From Persicitalea sp038235275 (lineage in GTDB: Bacteria > Bacteroidota > Bacteroidia > Cytophagales > Spirosomataceae), in assembly GCA_038235275.1 (NCBI GenBank), contig JBBSUC010000022.1, positions 1 to 64,000 of the forward strand: a stretch of 64,000 nt of DNA. The letters are read 5' to 3'. Shown piece after piece: positions 17,519 to 27,726 of the stretch. The notes below the pieces were generated by a model. The model saw only the letters and a program-made list of their open reading frames with translations. It did no database searches and had not been told where the DNA came from. How positions within the stretch are numbered: position 1 is the first letter of the stretch; each line of letters starts with the position of its first letter. Made by a program: the position numbers and the translations under genes.

Positions 17519-18319
17519 TTAAACGACCACGTCGGCGGGATTATTGGCTTTCACCGAACGAATGAAATCATGCACGTCAGTGGTAATATCCTGACTCTCT
17601 TGCAAAACGCGGATGAACGCGCTACCGATGATGGCCCCCTGCGCGTAGCGACAAGCTTTCTCAAACGTGGCGTTGTCTTTTATTCCAAAACCAATCAGGC
17701 GCGGATTGCGAAGCTGCATGGCGTCGACGCGGTCGAAGTAGGCTTCCATATTATCGCTGACGCCCGTTTGGGAACCCGTCACGCTGGCTGAAGAAACGGT
17801 GTAAATGAAGCCCGAACTTACCTCGTCAATTTGCCGGATGCGGGCTTCGGAGGTCTGAGGCGTGACCAGGAAAATATTTAAAAGGCCGTATTTTTCAAAA
17901 ATCGCCTTGTATTCATTGAGGTAAACGTCCATCGGCATATCGGGCAAAATCAGCCCGTCCACACCGACTTCCGCGCATTTCTGGCAAAACCTCTCGACCC
18001 CGAACTGAATCACCGGGTTGACGTAGCCCATCAACAGCACGGGCATCGTAATGCCATCGTTGCGCATTCCTGCCAGTTGCTCCAGAAGCAGCCGCACTGT
18101 CATGCCGTTTTCCAGCGCTTGCTGGTTGCTAAGCTGAATGGTTTCGCCATCGGCCACGGGGTCGGAATACGGCATCCCGATTTCCACCAAGTCGGCACCC
18201 GCCTCCTGCAAGGCCGACAAAACCCGGCGCGTGTCCCCTACTCCAGGGAAACCCGCCGTGAAATACACGTTGAGGTTGCCGGCGGGCTGCCGCGCAAAAA
18301 GTACTTCGATTCGGTTCAT
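17519..18319 (-). CDS. trpA: tryptophan synthase alpha chain
   Basis: This 266-residue TIM barrel cleaves indole-3-glycerol phosphate to indole for TrpB. The catalytic Glu is in GADLVEIGMPYSDPVADG near residue 47, and the catalytic Asp in DGLILPDMPMDVYLNEY near 128-133. The phosphate-binding VSSASVTGSQTGV and GFGIKDNATFEKA segments are present. It is the last gene of the operon. Its ATG overlaps the stop of a Dabb-domain lipoprotein gene (TAATG), so trpA translation is probably coupled to that extra gene instead of directly to trpB. A strong terminator follows. Confidence 0.97.
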   Translation of the reverse strand: MNRIEVLFARQPAGNLNVYFTAGFPGVGDTRRVLSALQEAGADLVEIGMPYSDPVADGETIQLSNQQALENGMTVRLLLEQLAGMRNDGITMPVLLMGYVNPVIQFGVERFCQKCAEVGVDGLILPDMPMDVYLNEYKAIFEKYGLLNIFLVTPQTSEARIRQIDEVSSGFIYTVSSASVTGSQTGVSDNMEAYFDRVDAMQLRNPRLIGFGIKDNATFEKACRYAQGAIIGSAFIRVLQESQDITTDVHDFIRSVKANNPADVVV

Positions 18320-18771
18320 TATTTGGTAATGTAATCGACTACCAATACTTTATCAAGATGCGGGCTGAGCGTCGCTCCAAAAGCTTTGTGGTCGGGATGG
18401 GGTAAATACACAGCACGGTCTTCCTCGCTGTCGAAGGTTAAAAAGTAGACGTGCGTAAAACCATCATTCAAACCTTCGGGGCTATTGTTGAGTCCCCATT
18501 CGAGTGATTTGATCTCTTTGATTTTGGAAGGCAAAGCCAGGAAAGCGTCCTCCACTTCCTTGATCTGCTCAGGTGTGGAGGAATCTTTGAACTTGAATAA
18601 TACGACGTGTCTGAGCATAGGTTTAGTTTCAGTTGCTTGGGTGGCGGTTTCGGTCATTTCGTTTTCTGATTCAGCGCTTTCAGTTTTCGTATCGGCGTTT
18701 TGGCAAGAAATGAAGGCTGTCATGCCGAGAAAAAGAAATCCGGTAGTGAGAGAGGAGAAAGGTTTTTTCAT
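18319..18771 (-). CDS. Dabb (stress-responsive A/B barrel) domain lipoprotein inside the trp operon
   Basis: This 150-residue protein has a lipoprotein signal (LTTGFLFLGMTAFISC) and a Glu/Thr-rich linker. A C-terminal Dabb ferredoxin-like domain follows from about residue 52: MLRHVVLFKFKDSSTPEQIK, LEWGLNNSPEG, THVYFLTFDSEEDRAVYLPHP, VLVVDYITK. Dabb proteins are small dimeric barrels of varied or unknown function. The gene lies between trpB and trpA and overlaps trpA by 1 nt. An exported lipoprotein has no obvious place in cytoplasmic tryptophan synthesis, so a role in that pathway is not implied. Confidence 0.85.
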   Translation of the reverse strand: MKKPFSSLTTGFLFLGMTAFISCQNADTKTESAESENEMTETATQATETKPMLRHVVLFKFKDSSTPEQIKEVEDAFLALPSKIKEIKSLEWGLNNSPEGLNDGFTHVYFLTFDSEEDRAVYLPHPDHKAFGATLSPHLDKVLVVDYITK

Positions 18772-18914
18772 TGGATTGATTAGGGTTTGGTAAAAAAGGA
18801 AAGGATAGAATCAGAAAGGCTTTAATCAGGACTCTGATTTATTTTTAAACAAGGAAAACAGGCCAGCCCCGTAAGGGTGTATCCAAACTGGCGGGCTAAA
18901 CCAGGTCCGTTCAA

Positions 18915-19115
18915 TCAACCCGAGCAGTTGATACATTCATCGCCCTGGTCAAATTTCTGGCGGTCGAACTGACCGAGTTTTTCTTTCAGATTCAGAATCT
19001 CGTCTTCAATATCGCAACGCTCGAACAGCGAGAGCTCGGGCGAATCCTTTTTGCCTTCCAGTGTTTCCAAATGAAGGCGCAGGTCGAATACTTCAGGTAA
19101 GGTGAGTGTAGCCAT
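18915..19115 (-). CDS. small conserved-looking hypothetical protein in the trp operon
   Basis: This is a 66-residue, mostly helical, charged protein (LPEVFDLRLHLETLEGKKDS, CDIEDEILNLKEKLGQFDRQ) ending in DECINCSG, a CxxC pair at the C-terminus that could bind metal. There is no signal peptide. I do not recognise the family. It lies 76 nt after trpB and 143 nt before the Dabb gene on the same strand. Its size and lack of overlap with other frames support a real gene, but only context supports it. Confidence 0.6.
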   Translation of the reverse strand: MATLTLPEVFDLRLHLETLEGKKDSPELSLFERCDIEDEILNLKEKLGQFDRQKFDQGDECINCSG

Positions 19116-19191
19116 AATTAGTGATGAATGATGACGGGGCAGCCCGTGCTGTGATTAATGATTTTGCGAAAAGCCGATTGCTGGTAGCCCG

Positions 19192-20388
19192 TTAGAGGTA
19201 CTTCATATAGGTACCGAGGTCTTTATCACCTCTGCCTGATAAATTCACAACTACCGTATCGTTCTTGCCCGCGCCGATGCGGTCTAGCACGGCTAAGGCG
19301 TGGGAGGTTTCCAGGGCAGGAATAATGCCTTCGGTGCGGGCCAAGTTGAAGGAAGCTTCAATTGCTTCATCGTCGGTGGCGGAGAGAAACCGGGCGCGGC
19401 CCGTTTGGAACAGATGCGCGTGAACGGGACCTATGCCGGGGTAATCCAGGCCCGCCGAGAGCGAATAGGGTTCCACGACTTGGCCGTCTTCGGTTTGCAT
19501 CAGGATGGTGCGGCTGCCGTGCAGGACGCCCGGCTTACCCAAGGCGGTCGTAGCCGCCGAATGACCAGACTCTACGCCTCTTCCCGCCGCTTCCACGGCG
19601 ATAAGCTGCACGGAAGGCTCGTCGAGGTAGTGATAAAATGCCCCGGCGGCATTGCTACCCCCGCCTACACAAGCCACCACGAAATCAGGATTGGCGTTAC
19701 CCGTTTGTTCTTCTAACTGAATCTTCATCTCCGCCGAAATGACGGATTGAAAGCGCGTCACCATATCAGGATACGGGTGCGGACCGACCACGGAACCGAT
19801 AATGTAATGCGTATCGGTGGGGTTATTGATCCAATGCCGCATGGCTTCATTGGTGGCGTCTTTGAGGGTTTTGGAACCACAAGTCGCGGGCCGTACCTCG
19901 GCCCCGAGCATTTTCATGCGGGCCACGTTGGGTGCCTGACGCTCAATGTCGAGTGAGCCCATATAGACAATGCACTCCACGCCCATCAGCGCGCAGACAG
20001 TGGCCGTAGCCACGCCATGCTGCCCGGCCCCCGTTTCGGCCACGATGCGTTTTTTCCCGAGTCGCTGCGCCAGCAGGATTTGCCCAATGGTATTGTTGAT
20101 CTTGTGCGCCCCGGTATGGCAAAGGTCCTCGCGCTTAAGATAAACAGTCGTGCCAAATTTCTCGGAAAGGCGCTTGGCCAAGTACAGGGGCGTCGGACGA
20201 CCCACATAGTGGCGCAGCAGACCGTTGAATTCCGCCTGAAAACCAGGTTCGGCGATGATGTCAAGGTAGCGGGTACGCAGTTCTTCGACGTTGGGATGCA
20301 GCATTTCGGGAACAAATGCTCCGCCAAATTGGCCGTAATAGCCGTTCTCGTCCACTTGAAACGAGCTTTTTTCTTCCAGTACTTCCAT
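19192..20388 (-). CDS. trpB: tryptophan synthase beta chain
   Basis: This 398-residue PLP enzyme joins indole and serine. The Schiff-base Lys is in HTGAHKINNTIGQ near residue 91, the PLP phosphate loop is CVGGGSNAAG near 233, and LSGRGDKDLGTYMKYL closes the C-terminus, as in the canonical TrpB1 type. The N-terminal YYGQFGGAFVPEML is typical. It starts 2 nt after trpF, so it is tightly linked to the upstream genes. TrpA is separated from it by two extra genes (18319-19115). Confidence 0.97.
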   Translation of the reverse strand: MEVLEEKSSFQVDENGYYGQFGGAFVPEMLHPNVEELRTRYLDIIAEPGFQAEFNGLLRHYVGRPTPLYLAKRLSEKFGTTVYLKREDLCHTGAHKINNTIGQILLAQRLGKKRIVAETGAGQHGVATATVCALMGVECIVYMGSLDIERQAPNVARMKMLGAEVRPATCGSKTLKDATNEAMRHWINNPTDTHYIIGSVVGPHPYPDMVTRFQSVISAEMKIQLEEQTGNANPDFVVACVGGGSNAAGAFYHYLDEPSVQLIAVEAAGRGVESGHSAATTALGKPGVLHGSRTILMQTEDGQVVEPYSLSAGLDYPGIGPVHAHLFQTGRARFLSATDDEAIEASFNLARTEGIIPALETSHALAVLDRIGAGKNDTVVVNLSGRGDKDLGTYMKYL

Positions 20389-20390
20389 AA

Positions 20391-21041
20391 TTAAACTTCC
20401 AGTTCTTCGGCTTCTTTTACTCGGATTTTGTCGATGAGCAATTCTATTTTTTCCAAATCCTTCACGCCCGGTGCCGTTTCGTAGCGGCTATTGACGTCGA
20501 TGCCGTAGATCGGCACATCGGCGGCCAAGGCTAGCAGTTGGTCGATGTTTTCGTTGCTGATGCCGCCACTCAGAAAAAATGGCTTCTCGCGGTCGTAGTT
20601 GCGTAGGATACTCCAATCAAAGGCCACACCGTTGCCGCCGCGTAATTCGCCTTTGGTGTCAAACAAGAACAAGTCGCAAAAAGGTTTGTAATTGTTTAAC
20701 ATCGCGAAATTAAAGTCATTGTCCACCGCGAAAGACTTGATGATATTCAGCCCCTTCTGCCGTAGAACCCGGCAAAAATCCGGCATCTCGTTTCCGTGAA
20801 GCTGCACGTACTGTAAATCGTACTGCTTTACCATATTCATAATATGATCGGGATTGGAGTTCACAAACACACCCGCCTTCTTAATAGATGAGGGTATGTT
20901 CCGCACGACTTCCGCGTCCAGCTCCTCCCCCACATAACGGGGCGATTTTTCGTAAAATATGAATCCGATGAAGTCAGGTTTCAAAGAAACCAGGGCTTCG
21001 ATATTGGCGGTATCCCGCATTCCGCAGACTTTCAATTTCAT
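20391..21041 (-). CDS. trpF: phosphoribosylanthranilate isomerase
   Basis: This 216-residue TIM barrel catalyses the Amadori rearrangement of phosphoribosylanthranilate. The catalytic Cys is in MKLKVCGMRDTANIEAL at residue 6, the general acid Asp in LFLFDTKGE near 128, and the phosphate loop in FLSGGISNENI. The ATG overlaps the trpC stop by 4 nt. Confidence 0.96.
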   Translation of the reverse strand: MKLKVCGMRDTANIEALVSLKPDFIGFIFYEKSPRYVGEELDAEVVRNIPSSIKKAGVFVNSNPDHIMNMVKQYDLQYVQLHGNEMPDFCRVLRQKGLNIIKSFAVDNDFNFAMLNNYKPFCDLFLFDTKGELRGGNGVAFDWSILRNYDREKPFFLSGGISNENIDQLLALAADVPIYGIDVNSRYETAPGVKDLEKIELLIDKIRVKEAEELEV

Positions 21042-21856
21042 AGTATCAAGGGTTTTTGTTCAATTAACTTAAAAAGGTCTTTTTGTAAAGAATCTAATGC
21101 CGCCGCCGGATCGGGCGTCTTCATAAAGGTTTCGCCAATCAGAAAACCCTGGTAGCCCTGGTCAAAAAGCCGGACGATGGTTTCGGCATCTTTCAGGCCG
21201 CTTTCGGAGATTTTCACGAAACGATCAGGAATCTGCGCGGCCAATTCGACGGAGGTTTCCATCGAGGTCGAAAAGGTTTTCAAGTTCCGGTTGTTGACGC
21301 CCACCATATCTACGTCGTCGCACAGGCTTTGGGCAAGTTCATCGGCGTCGTGGACTTCCAGCAGCACTTCCAGGCTCAATTGGTGGGCTTTTTTGGCAAG
21401 AAAGCGTACCTCCTGTGGCGAAAGGCAAGCCGCAATGAGCAGAATTACATCGGCCCCCAGCGCCTTGGCCTCAAAAAGCTGATATTCGTCGATCATGAAA
21501 TCCTTCCGCAGCATTGGCGTCTTCGGATTTGCTGCACGGGCTTGGCTAAAATCCGCGAAGCTACCGCCGAAAAACGGCGTATCGGTCAGTACAGACAAAC
21601 CTTTTGCCCCGGCGGCCACGTAGCCCGCCGTAATCACTTCCGGCTCGACGTTGTCGTTGATAACACCTTTGGAAGGAGACTGTCGCTTAAATTCCGAGAT
21701 GATGCCCGGTGCACCAGCCAGCCGCAATGTATCAGCCAGTGAAATCGTCGACCGCGAAAACAGCGGGTCGCGTTCCAACGCACTTTGGGGAATAGCAGCC
21801 TTGGCGGCGGCGACTTCCAGGCGTTTTTGGGCTACGATTTTATCTAAAATGTTCAT
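21038..21856 (-). CDS. trpC: indole-3-glycerol phosphate synthase
   Basis: This 272-residue protein has the IGPS signatures: Lys in SEFKRQSPSKGVI near residue 56, LRKDFMIDEYQLFEAKALGAD near 118 and VGVNNRNLKTF near 187. ISESGLKDA and GFLIGETFMKTPDP carry the phosphate-binding residues. It starts 10 nt after trpD and overlaps trpF by 4 nt. Confidence 0.97.
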   Translation of the reverse strand: MNILDKIVAQKRLEVAAAKAAIPQSALERDPLFSRSTISLADTLRLAGAPGIISEFKRQSPSKGVINDNVEPEVITAGYVAAGAKGLSVLTDTPFFGGSFADFSQARAANPKTPMLRKDFMIDEYQLFEAKALGADVILLIAACLSPQEVRFLAKKAHQLSLEVLLEVHDADELAQSLCDDVDMVGVNNRNLKTFSTSMETSVELAAQIPDRFVKISESGLKDAETIVRLFDQGYQGFLIGETFMKTPDPAAALDSLQKDLFKLIEQKPLIL

Positions 21857-21866
21857 TTACCTCAAA

Positions 21867-22856
21867 TCACAAAGCAACCAGTTTCTGAAAACTCTCTAAC
21901 GCCTTTTTGCTCTCAATAGATTCCTTCGCCTTCGCCACCGCGTCGATCAAACTGAGCGACGAGTCGGCGGCGTGCAAGGCCAGCGCGGCGTTGGCTATGA
22001 CGGCCTGTTTTTGCGCGGAGGTGGCTTCGTCGTTCAACACATTCATAAAAATTTTGGCCGACTCTGCGACAGTTTCGCCCCCGGCCAAGGCCTCCGCCCG
22101 AAAGGTATCTAGTCCCAACTGCGCGGGGGCCAGAACTTGCTCGGCCTGAGGAGTAATGATCTTGAACGATCCCGTTAGCGACACCTCGTCGTAGCCATCC
22201 AGTCCGTGGACGACCATGAATTTCTTGTTGGTTTGCTGGTAAAGATAGGCATAAAGCCGCGCCAATTCAAGGCTGAATACCCCGGCAAGCTGTTTTTGGG
22301 GGAAAGCCGGATTCGTCATTGGGCCGAGCATGTTGAAAAAAGTCTTGACGCCTAACTCCCGCCGCACCGGGGCGACGTTCTTCATCGCCGGGTGAAACAA
22401 GGGCGCGTGCAAAAAACATACGCCCGTTTCGGCGATTGCCCGTTGGAGGTAGTCCTGCTCGTTGCTGAACTTTACGCCGAGGTATTCCAGGACCGTCGAT
22501 GAGCCGCAGGTCGAGGACACGCCGTGGTTGCCGTGCTTGGCCACCCGCTGCCCTGCCCCCGCCACCACAAAGCACGAGAGCGTGGAAATATTGAACGTAT
22601 CCTTGCCATCGCCGCCCGTTCCGCAGACGTCCATCGGGTCGTAATCGGCCAAGTCCACCGCCAGGCAGAGTTCCAGCATGGCGTCGCGGAAGCCTTCCAG
22701 CTCGGCTACTGTCACACTGCGCATGGCGTAAATCGTCAGGAAAGCGGCAATTTGGGACGTATTATAGTCGCCCTTGGCGATGCCCATCAGCACTTCTTTG
22801 GATTGCTCTTTGCTGAGGGCTTTGTATTCGAATAAATGGTCGAGTATTTTTTTCAT
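21867..22856 (-). CDS. trpD: anthranilate phosphoribosyltransferase
   Basis: This 329-residue enzyme transfers the phosphoribosyl group from PRPP to anthranilate. The PRPP-binding glycine loop is DVCGTGGDGKDTFNIST near 74, KHGNHGVSSTCGS follows, and MGNVAPVRRELGVKTFFNMLGPMTNPA-type sequence is present (NVAPVRRELGVKTFFN). The start at 22856 (MKKILDHLFEYK) is preferred over 22874 because it matches family N-termini and avoids an overlap with trpG. Confidence 0.96.
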   Translation of the reverse strand: MKKILDHLFEYKALSKEQSKEVLMGIAKGDYNTSQIAAFLTIYAMRSVTVAELEGFRDAMLELCLAVDLADYDPMDVCGTGGDGKDTFNISTLSCFVVAGAGQRVAKHGNHGVSSTCGSSTVLEYLGVKFSNEQDYLQRAIAETGVCFLHAPLFHPAMKNVAPVRRELGVKTFFNMLGPMTNPAFPQKQLAGVFSLELARLYAYLYQQTNKKFMVVHGLDGYDEVSLTGSFKIITPQAEQVLAPAQLGLDTFRAEALAGGETVAESAKIFMNVLNDEATSAQKQAVIANAALALHAADSSLSLIDAVAKAKESIESKKALESFQKLVAL

Positions 22857-22870
22857 GGAGAGGTTAGGGT

Positions 22871-23437
22871 TCAATCATTCAGCCAATTTTGCATCATTTC
22901 TTTGCCGTGCTCCGTCAACACAGATTCAGGATGGAATTGCAAGCCACGTACATCGAATTTCTTGTGGGATAAGCCCATGACGCGCCCTTTTTCATCGACG
23001 GCGGTAATCGTCATCGTATCCGGTAGTGTTTCGGGAATGACCGTCCAGGAATGGTAGCGTCCCACGTTGAATTGGAGGGGAAGACCTTTAAAAAGTCGCT
23101 CACTCGGGTCGATTATGATGTTTTGGTCGCTTATGCCGTGCAGCACGTCCGTCATATTTTCCAACGTGCCGCCAAATGCTTCACCAATGCCCTGATGCCC
23201 CAAACAAATGCCCAAAATGCTCTTGGAAGCTGCGTACTCACGCACCAGATCCTGCATAATGCCCGCCTCGGAGGGAATACCCGGACCGGGCGAAAGCAAG
23301 ATTTTATCGTAATCGGCCACCGCTTCCAGCGTGATTTTATCATTTCTGGCTACCACTACCCTATCGTGTAATTCACGCAGAATGTATACCAGATTATAGG
23401 TAAAGGAATCGTAATTATCGAGAACTAAGATTTTCAT
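22871..23437 (-). CDS. trpG: anthranilate synthase component II (glutamine amidotransferase)
   Basis: This 188-residue class I glutamine amidotransferase supplies ammonia to TrpE. The opening MKILVLDNYDSFTYNLVY is diagnostic. The nucleophile Cys lies in ILGICLGHQGIGEAFGG near residue 80, and the His-Glu pair in LQFHPESVLTEHG. An upstream in-frame ATG at 23521 would add 28 residues overlapping trpE and is rejected. It is not fused to trpD. Confidence 0.96.
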   Translation of the reverse strand: MKILVLDNYDSFTYNLVYILRELHDRVVVARNDKITLEAVADYDKILLSPGPGIPSEAGIMQDLVREYAASKSILGICLGHQGIGEAFGGTLENMTDVLHGISDQNIIIDPSERLFKGLPLQFNVGRYHSWTVIPETLPDTMTITAVDEKGRVMGLSHKKFDVRGLQFHPESVLTEHGKEMMQNWLND

Positions 23438-23459
23438 ATTTTTTGCAGAATACTTTATA

Positions 23460-24869
23460 TCAGATAGTTTCAGCCATTGTGATCGAATTCCGCAGCGCCG
23501 CCAGCTTGCTATTAATTTCATTGAGTTCGCTCTCCACGTCGGACTTGGCCACCACGCCCATACCCGCCTGGTAAAACAGCTTGTTGTTCTTGCTCAAAAA
23601 AGTGCGGATAGCGATGGCGTGGTTGAAATCCCCGTTGAAATCCATGAAGCCGATGGCACCGCCGTAGATGCTGCGGTTGGTGGTTTCCAGGCCGTTTATA
23701 ATTGTCATGGCGTTGTGCTTGGGGGCGCCGGAAAGCGTTCCCGCCGGGAAAGTATCGGCCACCAATTGCAGCGGATTCGTGCCTTCTTTCATCGTTCCCA
23801 CGACTTTGGAAACGAGGTGAATGACGTGCGAATAGAACTGCACCTCCTTGTACGTCTCCACTTTTACGGCGTTGCAACTGCGACTGAGGTCGTTACGAGC
23901 CAGGTCCACGAGCATCACGTGTTCGGCGGTTTCCTTGGGGTCGTTGAGGAGTTGCTGGGCCGCTTCGGCGTCGGCCGCGTCGTCGCCAGTCCGCTTGAAT
24001 GTGCCGGCAATGGGGTGGATCTCGGCTTGGCCGTCTTTGATGAAAATCTGTTTCTCGGGAGAGGCACCAAAAATCTTGTAGCTGCCGTAATCGAAGTAAA
24101 AGAGGTAGGGCGAAGGATTGATGGAGCGTAACGCCCGATAGACATTGAATTCGTCCCCCTGAAAATCGCGGCTAAAACGGCGCGAAGGCACGATCTGAAA
24201 CACATCGCCCCGGTGGCAATGGTCGATGCAGGTCTGGATGACGCCGCGCATGTGGTCGTCCGTTACGTTGGACGTTTCGTCGGTGGTGGCTTTGAAGGTG
24301 TAGGTCGGGAAGTTACGGTTCTTGATGATAATCTCAATTTGTTCCAACCCCTCGCCGCTGTTTTCCTTCCCGTAATTATGCTCGAAGATGTACAGCTCGT
24401 CTTTGTAATGATTGATGGCGATGACGTAGCGATACACCTGGTAAAAAATCTGGTCGATGGCGTTTTCGGGCGAACTTGGCTGCATTTCGATATCTTCAAA
24501 ATACGCCACCGAATCGTAGGTCATGTGTCCGAACAAGCCGTTTGTAATGAAGGGAAAGGCGTTGGGCTCGGACTCGAATCGCTGCGCAAAAGACTGCAAG
24601 ACGCCAATCGCTGCCTTGGGCGACGAAAGCGTGAGGATTTCTTTGTCCTGACCGGGAAACTGCTGCTCCACCACGCCTTGATTAAGCGCAAAGGACGCCA
24701 CCGGATCGCAGCAGATATACGAGAAAGAGTTGTCGTTACCGTGGTAATCGGAGCTTTCCAGCAACAGCGTGTTCACGAAGCGGTCCCGCAGTTTGAGGTA
24801 GATCGAAACGGGCGTCAGCGTATCAGCCAGGAGCTTCTTGTGGTTTGTTTTTATGGGAAAGAGCTTCAT
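23460..24869 (-). CDS. trpE: anthranilate synthase component I
   Basis: This 469-residue chorismate-binding enzyme is the first gene of the operon. The chorismate-binding core is present: IVPSRRFSRDF, GASPEKQIFIKDGQAEIHPIAGTFKRTG, EHVMLVDLARNDLSR, FPAGTLSGAPKHNAM and YGGAIGFMDFNGDFNHAIAIR. The N-terminal regulatory half contains LLESSDYHGNDNSFSYI, the region where TrpE binds feedback-inhibiting tryptophan. Expression is probably controlled by the leader peptide and terminator immediately upstream (24902-25120). Confidence 0.96.
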   Translation of the reverse strand: MKLFPIKTNHKKLLADTLTPVSIYLKLRDRFVNTLLLESSDYHGNDNSFSYICCDPVASFALNQGVVEQQFPGQDKEILTLSSPKAAIGVLQSFAQRFESEPNAFPFITNGLFGHMTYDSVAYFEDIEMQPSSPENAIDQIFYQVYRYVIAINHYKDELYIFEHNYGKENSGEGLEQIEIIIKNRNFPTYTFKATTDETSNVTDDHMRGVIQTCIDHCHRGDVFQIVPSRRFSRDFQGDEFNVYRALRSINPSPYLFYFDYGSYKIFGASPEKQIFIKDGQAEIHPIAGTFKRTGDDAADAEAAQQLLNDPKETAEHVMLVDLARNDLSRSCNAVKVETYKEVQFYSHVIHLVSKVVGTMKEGTNPLQLVADTFPAGTLSGAPKHNAMTIINGLETTNRSIYGGAIGFMDFNGDFNHAIAIRTFLSKNNKLFYQAGMGVVAKSDVESELNEINSKLAALRNSITMAETI

Positions 24870-24901
24870 GGTTACAGGTAGAAGGATTGGTTGATTTGAA
24901 T

Positions 24902-24945
24902 AAAAAAAAGCGGCTCGCCGTTCTGATGAACAGCGAGCCGCTTTT
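24902..24945 (-). terminator. trp attenuator terminator hairpin
   Basis: On the complement AGCGGCTCGC...GTTC-type arms at 24928-24941 and 24910-24923 form a 14-bp stem with one mismatch and a 4-nt loop, followed by eight T residues (24902-24909). It lies after the leader peptide and 33-41 nt before the trpE ATG, so it would stop transcription before the structural genes. Confidence 0.88.
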
Positions 24946-24984
24946 TATGTCTGTATCTATTACTGAGTACGCATAAAGGCTTTC

Positions 24985-25041
24985 CTATTCATCTCGGAGA
25001 GAGGAACGCCACCACCATGCGGTATTCAGGGATTGATTCAT
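24985..25041 (-). CDS. trpL: trp operon leader peptide
   Basis: This 18-codon ORF on the complement reads MNQSLNTAWWWRSSLRDE followed by TAG. The three consecutive Trp codons lie at 25009-25017. Stalling of the ribosome at these codons when charged tRNA-Trp is scarce is the classical sensing step of attenuation. The promoter is 48 nt upstream and the terminator hairpin 43 nt downstream. No clear Shine-Dalgarno precedes the ATG, as is normal in Bacteroidota. I could not see an unambiguous antiterminator pairing by eye. It is too short for normal gene calling. Confidence 0.87.
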   Translation of the reverse strand: MNQSLNTAWWWRSSLRDE

Positions 25042-25088
25042 AGAGATTGAGAATGGAGCGGACTGACCGCGTTTTGTTTCGATGGGTG

Positions 25089-25120
25089 CAAAGATAGGAG
25101 AATGAAAAGTGGAGAACCAA
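25089..25120 (-). promoter_or_regulatory. trp operon promoter
   Basis: TATCTTTG (complement of 25089-25096) matches the Bacteroidota -7 box exactly, and TTGG (25117-25120) lies 20 nt upstream as the -33 element. The start of transcription would be near 25081, some 40 nt before the trpL ATG. Confidence 0.75.
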
Positions 25121-25282
25121 TTTTTTTTGGAAAAATTTGGCTTAGCGGAACTGATCCGGTACCCAAAACCAGCACGCTTTTTATTACCCGACTGATTTAT
25201 TCATCATAATTACCGAACCATTGTTTAGGGCAGCTTCCATGAATTGTTCGATTTACGTTCTTCAAAAAATGTAACAAAACCT

Positions 25283-27421
<2,139 letters not shown>

Positions 27422-27726
27422 TATATTCGTTCAGCGTTGTCGGCCAGTGCCGTTCTTCGTTGGGGGGGCAGGGATTAATACAAACGTTAATTTTATAAGG
27501 AAAATGCCCCGACCGAATTTGAGTCAGGAGCCCTATGCGTGATTGGACAATCTGGTTCCGGGATTTGCAGGATGGTAAATGTACAAAATATTTGGCCTGC
27601 CTGGATGATGGAGGTAAGGTTAATCAGGGGAGCAATTTTTTTCATTCATGTACAAGTAATTTATATAAAATTATTTTACATTTAGGCCAGTTTTTTCTCT
27701 AAACCCATCAACAACTTCCTCTGCCC
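27422..27726. other. recQ-lepB divergent intergenic region, no clear feature
   Basis: This 305-bp region separates two divergent genes. I found no RNA gene or inverted repeat. Weak promoter-like strings exist: TACATTTA near 27684-27691 for lepB, with no matching -33 box, and TAACGTTTG on the complement near 27483-27491 for recQ, one base too long in its spacer. None is strong enough to assign. Confidence 0.5.

Noticed and set aside
18850..18905. GCCAG...CTGGC hairpin between two trp operon genes as an operon terminator
   Set aside because: Only five pairs, a long loop and no T run; transcription must continue to trpA.
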